Below are positions 35,489 through 40,131 of a DNA stretch of 40,131 bases, piece by piece. The translations under genes and the position numbers were made by a program. The notes under the pieces are model-generated. The model searched no databases, had not been told where the DNA came from, and worked only from the letters and a program-made list of their open reading frames with translations. This DNA is from Aquabacterium sp. (lineage in GTDB: Bacteria > Pseudomonadota > Gammaproteobacteria > Burkholderiales > Burkholderiaceae_C): the NCBI GenBank assembly GCA_029865965.1, contig JARXAJ010000282.1:1-40131 (forward strand). Reading direction: 5' to 3'. The first letter of the stretch is position 1. The number at the start of each line of letters is the position of its first letter.

Positions 35489-35870
35489 CAGGCCGGGCAG
35501 CCGCCCACCCGGCCAGCGCGGCCGCCAGCCCCAGGCCCAGCGCAATGCCGATGCCATCGGCCAGCAGATCAGCCCATTCACCCACCCGGGTGGGTGTGAA
35601 CGCTTGCAGCACTTCGATCGGCCCGCCATAGGCCAGCAGGCCCAGCGCCACTGCCCACCAGCGGCGCTGGAAGCCCAGGGTGCCGGCCACCGCCAGGCTG
35701 GCAAAGGCGGCGCAGTGGTTCAGCTTGTCCCACAGCAGGCCGGCCTGGGACGGGGGCGCAGGTGTCAGCGCCAGCCAGGTGACCACGGCCAGCAGCAGGC
35801 CCAGCACGGCGCGCCAGCAAAGCGCGGCGCGCGGGTGGGCAGACAGGGCGTCAACCAGGATCTTCGTCAT
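35466..35870 (-). CDS. VanZ-like membrane protein
   Basis: A 134-residue protein with about four hydrophobic helices and the VanZ signatures [17 protein letters not shown] and [20 protein letters not shown]. The founding member confers low teicoplanin resistance, but most chromosomal homologues have no known role. Its 3' end overlaps the end of garD by 23 bases on the opposite strand. The start at 35870 gives the normal family length. The 246-base divergent gap to the CBS gene contains GCTGCC/GGCAGC (35979-35993) and a CCT repeat (36051-36064) but no gene. Confidence 0.82.
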   Translation of the reverse strand: MTKILVDALSAHPRAALCWRAVLGLLLAVVTWLALTPAPPSQAGLLWDKLNHCAAFASLAVAGTLGFQRRWWAVALGLLAYGGPIEVLQAFTPTRVGEWADLLADGIGIALGLGLAAALAGWAAARPVTSPAPD

Positions 35871-36116
35871 GCCAGCGCTGGTGCGGGGTGGGGGCGGCCT
35901 GTGGGGTGGCGTGTGGGTGGCGTTCAGGACAGGCAGTGCGGCCAGCGGTGCAGACCAGCAGCAGGGATTGTGTCCCCGGCTGCCGCTGGCAGCGCGACCG
36001 CATCGCCCACTGCCAGCCTGGGCTGTGCAGCGCGCTGTACCCTTGGCGTGCCTCCTCCTCCTCCACCAACAGCAGACACCAGCGCTTGCTTTCGGGTCTG
36101 CACACAAGGAAAAGAC

Positions 36117-36560
36117 ATGACGACTGTGAAAACCTGCCTCGCGCAGAAGCCGCAACCCGTGGTCCTGGTCACCGCCGGCCCGGACGACAAGGTGTCGACC
36201 GCCTTGCTGTCGATGCGCGACAAGCGTGTGCGTGCCGTGCTGGTGATGGACGCCGGGCGATTGCTGGGCATCGTCACCCAGGGCGACTGCGCCATCAAGG
36301 TGCTGCTGCCCGGCCTGGACGCCCGACAGGTGGCAGTGCGCGACATCATGACATCCAGCCCGATGACGGTGCGCCCGGGCGACCCGATCGAGGCCTGCAT
36401 GGGCCTGATGGCGACACGCAACTTCCGCCATCTGCCGGTGCTGGACGGCGACCTGGTGGTGGGCGTGGTGTCGATCGGCGACGTGGTCAAGGAAAGCATC
36501 CGGCAGATGGGTCAGCAGATCGACTTTCTCGAAACCTACATCAAGGGCCACGGCGCCTGA
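36117..36560 (+). CDS. CBS-domain pair protein
   Basis: A 147-residue soluble protein made of two CBS domains: about 8-64 (VSTALLSMRDKRVRAVLVMD, GRLLGIVTQGD) and about 76-130 (IMTSSPMTVRPGDPIEACMG, FRHLPVLDGDLVVGVVSIGD). Such stand-alone pairs bind adenine nucleotides or SAM and act as energy or redox sensors on partner enzymes. AAGGAAAAG before the ATG is a good ribosome binding site. No partner enzyme is adjacent; the next open frame is a decayed oxidoreductase fragment. Confidence 0.9.
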   Translation: MTTVKTCLAQKPQPVVLVTAGPDDKVSTALLSMRDKRVRAVLVMDAGRLLGIVTQGDCAIKVLLPGLDARQVAVRDIMTSSPMTVRPGDPIEACMGLMATRNFRHLPVLDGDLVVGVVSIGDVVKESIRQMGQQIDFLETYIKGHGA

Positions 36561-36599
36561 AGTCCCAGGCCGGGCTGCCCGTTCCTGCGGACTGACCCG

Positions 36600-36914
36600 C
36601 GCCGCCGCCGATCGGCGGTGGATTGGGTGGACGGCGGCACCACGCCCGACGACGCGGTGGCCATCGCCAGCGCCTCCAAGCCAGTGGGCGCCGACATGGT
36701 CGACTGCTCGTCGGGCCAGGTCAGCGCCAACCAGAAGCCCGCTGACGGCCGCACTTACCAGGTGCCGTTTGCCGACCGCATCCGGCAAGAGGCGGGCATC
36801 GCCACCCTGGCCATGGGCGCCATCAGCGAGGCCGACCACGTCAACAGCATCACCGCCGCCGGCCGGGCCGACCTGTGCGCCATCGCCCGCCCGCGCCTGG
36901 CCGGCGCGGTCACA
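36600..36914 (+). pseudogene. Fragment of an Old-Yellow-Enzyme-type oxidoreductase (salicylyl/anthraniloyl-CoA hydroxylase-like)
   Basis: About 100 codons encode DWVDGGTTPDDAVAIA, GADMVDCSSGQVS, YQVPFADRIRQEAGIATLAM and ADHVNSITAAGRADLCAIAR. This is the distal barrel region of flavin oxidoreductases fused in bifunctional salicylyl-CoA 5-hydroxylase or anthraniloyl-CoA monooxygenase. The rest of the roughly 400-residue barrel is absent upstream, and the C-terminal end is cut where the VC0807-like gene ends at 36915. There is no credible start. Conservation of the remaining codons suggests a recent deletion. Confidence 0.75.
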
Positions 36915-37619
36915 TCAGGCCTTGGGTGCGGCCTGGTGCAGCATCTGCTCCAGCGTCAGCCCGGTCAGCTGGGTGGCACTGCGCGACAGAAACCACAGCA
37001 CCGCCATCATCATCACCATCGACGGGATGGCGATCACCGGGTAGCTCAGCAGCGTCATGCGGCCCAGTTCGGTGTTGAAGGCCTCGGTGCCGGCGGGGCT
37101 GGTCACCACCCAGCGGGCCAGCAGGTAGTTGGCTGCCGACGAGAACAGAAAGGTGCCGGCGAGCAGCACCGTGCCGACGTGCAGGCGGCGCTCGAAGGCG
37201 GCTTCGGTGCCGCGGCTTTGCAGGGCTTGCTGCACCCGGTCGACGTCGAACAGCGTGCGGTTGAAGACCAGCAGGCGCACCAGCGGGTGCCGTGTGCGTG
37301 CCGACACCAGCACCGCCAGGCCGATGGCGCCGGGAATCGCGGCCTCCTTCACGGCCAGCCATTGGGCGTCCAGCGCCAGCAGGCCGATGCCGCCGGTCAG
37401 CAAGGTGCTGACCACGCCGATGCTGGCCATCAGGTTGAGCTTGCGCTCACGCAGCAGGCGCCAGCCGCCATAGCCGAGCGGAAAGGCCAGCGCCAGCAGC
37501 AAGGCACCGACGGGCCCCAGCCGGCTGGCGCTGCTGAGCTGCATCAGCACCAGTGCCGGTGCGGCAATCGTGACCAGCAGTTCCAGCCAGGGGTTGGGTT
37601 TGGTGGGGGCTTGCGGCAT
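36915..37619 (-). CDS. VC0807-like integral membrane protein
   Basis: A 234-residue protein with about six hydrophobic helices. It begins with the family-typical NPWLELLVTIAAPALVLMQL, then GPVGALLLALAFPLGYGGWRL, STLLTGGIGLLALDAQWLAVKEAA and GLAVLVSARTRHPLVRLLVFN. I recognise this as the VC0807-type family, which has no established function. The ATG at 37619 is chosen because it starts the conserved region; the frame is open further upstream without a start signal. Its 3' end abuts the oxidoreductase fragment. Confidence 0.8.
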   Translation of the reverse strand: MPQAPTKPNPWLELLVTIAAPALVLMQLSSASRLGPVGALLLALAFPLGYGGWRLLRERKLNLMASIGVVSTLLTGGIGLLALDAQWLAVKEAAIPGAIGLAVLVSARTRHPLVRLLVFNRTLFDVDRVQQALQSRGTEAAFERRLHVGTVLLAGTFLFSSAANYLLARWVVTSPAGTEAFNTELGRMTLLSYPVIAIPSMVMMMAVLWFLSRSATQLTGLTLEQMLHQAAPKA

Positions 37620-38022
37620 GGTCGGGCGGCAGCATAGCGGCATTGCAAGGGTGTGCCGGGGCCATGCAGGGGCACAACGTGAGGTTGTCACCACCCGGCC
37701 GTGCGCAAACCCGCGCCAGGGTTTCACTTTTGTCAGTATCCGCAGCAGGGGTTCAACCGACCAGGACCGAGGCAAATCATGGTTCGCCCAGCATGGCGAG
37801 CACAGCCAGGCCGAACCGGCCGCGCCTGCGCACGCCAGCCTGATCGCATGGCGGCGGCTGCCCGCCATGCGGCGCAGACCGCATTCACCACGGTCATGCC
37901 CAACGGCATATACCGCCGGATTTCCGCCCGCGAGGAACTGACGCGTGACAGCGCCAAGATCGGCGCCTTGAAGCCCGGCTGATCGCCGGCGTACCGGCCC
38001 GCCTGCTGGTGCGGCCATCAAC
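37620..38022. other. 403-base intergenic region with no confident gene
   Basis: This gap lies between the start of the VC0807-like gene and the end of the acyltransferase gene, both on the minus strand. A plus-strand frame ending at 37982 encodes a hydrophilic tail (ISAREELTRDSAKIGALKPG) that has gene-like composition but no credible start or recognised family; it may be a remnant. A small inverted repeat, ACAAC/GTTGT, lies at 37674-37688. I see no strong promoter or terminator. Confidence 0.5.
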
Positions 38023-39150
38023 TCACAGCACGCGCCGGGCGCCGGGCAGCCGCCGCAGCGCTGCGGCCAGCATGAACGACGCCAGCGTGGCCCCCACCAG
38101 CACCAGGCAGAACTTCAGCACCGGCGGTGCGCCCCAGCCCGCCACCGCCACCGCCAGCCCGGTGAGCACCGGCGCATGCAGGATGAAGGCGCCGTAGGCG
38201 CAGGCGTCCCAGCGCTGCCAGCGCGGATGGGGCGTGTTGGGCCGGGCCTGGAAGCCGACCAGCAGGCGCGCGATCACGCCCCAGGCAACGAACGGCTCCC
38301 AGAAGGCATAGACCACGGCTGCCACGCCCAGCCCGCTGTTGAAGTTGACCGCCTGGCCGGCCAGCGCGCCGGTGGCGGCAGCGGTGGCCACCAGCAGCGG
38401 CACGGTGTAGAGCGCCACCCGGCCCCAGCGGCGGGCCTGGGCCCGGTCCACCCGTTCCAGCCAGCGGTGGCGCCACGCAGCGCAGCCCAGCGCGAACAGG
38501 AAGACATAGGACGCGAAGTAGCCCAGTTGCAGGCCCCAGCGGTTCTCACCCACCGGCACCCATTGGCGCATGGCCAGGGCCGCCGCGCCCACCGCCAGCG
38601 CGGCCAGCACCCAGGCCCGGTCACCGGGAACCGGCAGCGGCGTGGCAGGCGGTGGCACGGGCGGGTGGGTCAGCCGCCATGCCAGCCAGCAGGCCAAGAA
38701 CAGCAGCAGCGCCCAGGCAAACCACAGTGGGCCGATGAAGAACACGCCGTGCTCCATCAGCCCCAGCCACCGCGCCCAGAACGGCCGGCCCTGCTGGATG
38801 CCCGCCAGCGCCACCGCCAGCGGCCCCAGCACCAGGCCAAACACCAGCAAGGGCAGGCCCAGCCGCAGCAGCCGGTCGGTGATGAAGCGGCGCAGCCCCT
38901 TGGCAGCCAGTGCCGGCGGCGTGAAGTAGCCCGCCAGCAGGAAGAACAGGCCCATGAAGAAGGCCTGGTTGACGCTGCAGAACAGCGTCAGCAACAGGCT
39001 GAACGGCACGCCGCTGTCGGTCACTTCGCGGTAGAACCAGCCGCCGCTGCCGCCGTAGGTGATGGCCGTGTGATGGGCAATGACCAGCACCGTCAGCAGC
39101 GTGCGCAGGCGGTCGATGAAGACCAGCCGACCGCCTGGCGCAGCGGCCAT
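38023..39150 (-). CDS. Acyltransferase-3 (OpgC/OafA-like) membrane protein
   Basis: A protein of about 375 residues with about ten hydrophobic helices. The first segment FIDRLRTLLTVLVIAHHTAI carries the R and H residues typical of acyltransferase-3 proteins, which O-acylate glucans, polysaccharides or antibiotics at the inner membrane. FFLLAGYFTPPAL and FITDRLLRLGLPLLVFGLVLG are further family blocks. The ATG at 39150 is preferred over a TTG three codons earlier. Its start is 37 bases after the SDR stop on the same strand. No surface-polysaccharide genes are adjacent, so the acceptor is unknown. Confidence 0.87.
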   Translation of the reverse strand: MAAAPGGRLVFIDRLRTLLTVLVIAHHTAITYGGSGGWFYREVTDSGVPFSLLLTLFCSVNQAFFMGLFFLLAGYFTPPALAAKGLRRFITDRLLRLGLPLLVFGLVLGPLAVALAGIQQGRPFWARWLGLMEHGVFFIGPLWFAWALLLFLACWLAWRLTHPPVPPPATPLPVPGDRAWVLAALAVGAAALAMRQWVPVGENRWGLQLGYFASYVFLFALGCAAWRHRWLERVDRAQARRWGRVALYTVPLLVATAAATGALAGQAVNFNSGLGVAAVVYAFWEPFVAWGVIARLLVGFQARPNTPHPRWQRWDACAYGAFILHAPVLTGLAVAVAGWGAPPVLKFCLVLVGATLASFMLAAALRRLPGARRVL

Positions 39151-39187
39151 CAATTGCAATGGTCAGGGCCGTCGGTGGCGCGGCTGG

Positions 39188-39949
39188 TCAGAACTGCACG
39201 CCCTTGGTCAGCGCGCCGTCGACCACCAGGTTGGTGCCGGTGATGAAGCTGGCCGCCGGGCTGGCCAGGAAGGCGGCGGCATTGGCCATTTCCTGCGGCG
39301 TGCCCATGCGGCCGGTGGGGTTCAGGCCCAGCGCCATGTTGTAGAGGTCGGGGTTGCCGTGCTGGATCTTCTCCCACACGCCACCGGGGAAGTAGGTGTT
39401 GCCGGGCGACACGCTGTTGGCGCGGATCTTCTGCCCTGCCAGGTGGTAGGCCAGGCCCTGGGTGTAATGGATGATGGCGGCCTTGAACGCGCCGTAAGGG
39501 CCGGCGGCAAAGTCGATCTCGCGGCCCGACACGCTGCTGATGGTGACGATGGAGGCGGCGCTGCTCTTCTGCAGATAAGGCATGGCGGCATTGACCAGGC
39601 GCACCGTGCCCATCATGTCGGTGTCGAAGCCGGCCTTCCAGCCGGCTTCGTCATTGGGGATGGCCAGCGCGCTGACATTGGCCACCACGATGTCGAGCCC
39701 GCCCATCGCGGCGGCGGCCGCATCGACAAACGCTGCCAGCGCCGCGCCGTCTGACACATCCACCACTTTGCCCAGCGCGGTCACGCCCGTGGCTTGCAGC
39801 GCGGCTTGCGTGGACGCTACTTCGTCGGCGTTGCGGGCGCAGAAGGCCACATGCGTGCCTTCGGCCGCCAGGGTGTCGGCAATCGCGCGGCCGATGCCCT
39901 TGGTGCCGCCGGTGACCACGGCCCGCAGGCCTTTCAATCCGAGATCCAT
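39188..39949 (-). CDS. Short-chain dehydrogenase/reductase
   Basis: A 253-residue classical SDR. The NAD(P) motif is TGGTKGIG (13-20). The catalytic residues are Ser138 or Ser139 (VTISSVSG) and Tyr152/Lys156 (YGAFK). DVSDGAAL binds the adenine ring. The NNAG motif is replaced by NVSA (91-94), and SVSPGNTYFPGG forms the substrate loop. It would reduce a ketone or oxidise a secondary alcohol. AAGGAAA before the ATG is a good ribosome binding site. It starts 34 bases after the acetamidase/formamidase-like gene on the same strand and may be co-transcribed with it. Confidence 0.92.
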   Translation of the reverse strand: MDLGLKGLRAVVTGGTKGIGRAIADTLAAEGTHVAFCARNADEVASTQAALQATGVTALGKVVDVSDGAALAAFVDAAAAAMGGLDIVVANVSALAIPNDEAGWKAGFDTDMMGTVRLVNAAMPYLQKSSAASIVTISSVSGREIDFAAGPYGAFKAAIIHYTQGLAYHLAGQKIRANSVSPGNTYFPGGVWEKIQHGNPDLYNMALGLNPTGRMGTPQEMANAAAFLASPAASFITGTNLVVDGALTKGVQF

Positions 39950-39983
39950 GATGTTTCCTTGGGGTGTGTTGAGAAAGGGGAAC

Positions 39984-40131
39984 TCAGGCCGCCGCAGGCG
40001 CCAGGTATTTTTTGTCGATGGCCGCGCCCACCGTGTATTTCGGGTCGACGAAGTTGCCCAGGCGCACCTGCCCGCACTGGCTCAGCATCATGTAGGCGTC
40101 CCAGCGGTCGTAGCCGAACTCGGCCTCCATC
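39984..40131 (-). CDS. Acetamidase/formamidase-family protein, C-terminal end (5' part outside window)
   Basis: Only the last 48 codons are visible. The sequence YDRWDAYMMLSQCGQVRLGN followed by FVDPKYTVGAAIDKKYL is typical of the FmdA/AmdA family C-terminus. These enzymes release ammonia from short amides. The rest of the gene lies beyond the window. It precedes the SDR gene on the same strand. Confidence 0.75.
   Translation of the reverse strand, partial: MEAEFGYDRWDAYMMLSQCGQVRLGNFVDPKYTVGAAIDKKYLAPAAA

Noticed and set aside
29912-35704. A 1930-codon open frame on the minus strand
   Set aside because: It is antisense to the amidase, methyltransferase, gudD, aldolase and garD genes, which have intact motifs. 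The Gly/His/Gln/Arg-rich translation shows it to be a by-product of high GC and biased third positions.

Overview
The window comes from a high-GC, strongly third-position-GC-biased bacterial chromosome. Gene families, gene order and a GC-rich double-hairpin intergenic repeat (two copies near 14.4 and 15.8 kb) point to a betaproteobacterium of the order Burkholderiales, perhaps the Comamonadaceae/Sphaerotilaceae group. That placement is inference; no rRNA or marker gene is present. I saw no tRNA, rRNA, CRISPR array, insertion sequence or phage gene.

Layout. (1) 1-7 kb: the 3' end of a TPR-type protein faces a minus-strand pair, a LuxR-type regulator followed by a 1606-residue multidomain enzyme. 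That enzyme carries an N-terminal accessory region, a DyP-type heme peroxidase, a P450-like heme domain and an SGNH/GDSL hydrolase. A short upstream reading frame with a strong ribosome binding site overlaps the luxR start. (2) 7-16.6 kb: minus-strand genes of CoA-ester metabolism and export: 2,4-dienoyl-CoA reductase (fadH), alpha/beta hydrolase and MFS exporter in one tight operon; enoyl-CoA hydratase, two adjacent acyl-CoA dehydrogenases and an EamA transporter in another. A plus-strand OsmC-family gene lies between them. (3) 16.7-24.1 kb: a plus-strand run of MoxR ATPase, CoxE-like VWA protein, MaoC-type hydratase, enoyl-CoA hydratase/isomerase, acyl-CoA ligase and MATE exporter, read divergently from the dehydrogenase operon. 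(4) 24.2-31.7 kb: nitronate monooxygenase, a small exported protein, a DTW-domain tRNA modification enzyme, a MetX-like hydrolase, a second acyl-CoA ligase, an amidase and an exported-type methyltransferase. (5) 31.7-35.5 kb: glucarate dehydratase, an HpcH/HpaI aldolase and galactarate dehydratase, a compact hexarate catabolic operon. (6) 35.5-40.1 kb: VanZ-like and VC0807-like membrane proteins, a CBS-domain protein, a decayed Old-Yellow-Enzyme fragment, an acyltransferase-3 membrane protein, an SDR and the end of an acetamidase/formamidase gene.

How it fits together. Regions 2 and 3 hold activation (ligase), dehydrogenation (paired dehydrogenases), hydration (two crotonases, MaoC), double-bond reduction (FadH) and export (MFS, EamA, MATE), so they look like one pathway for an unusual carboxylic acid. 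The substrate cannot be read from sequence, and no thiolase or 3-hydroxyacyl-CoA dehydrogenase is in view. Region 5 would convert D-glucarate and galactarate to pyruvate plus tartronate semialdehyde. The most unusual object is the peroxidase-P450-hydrolase fusion with its own regulator. Its architecture recalls fungal oxylipin synthases, which fuse a heme dioxygenase/peroxidase to a P450, but here a hydrolase is added and the peroxidase is of the unrelated DyP family.
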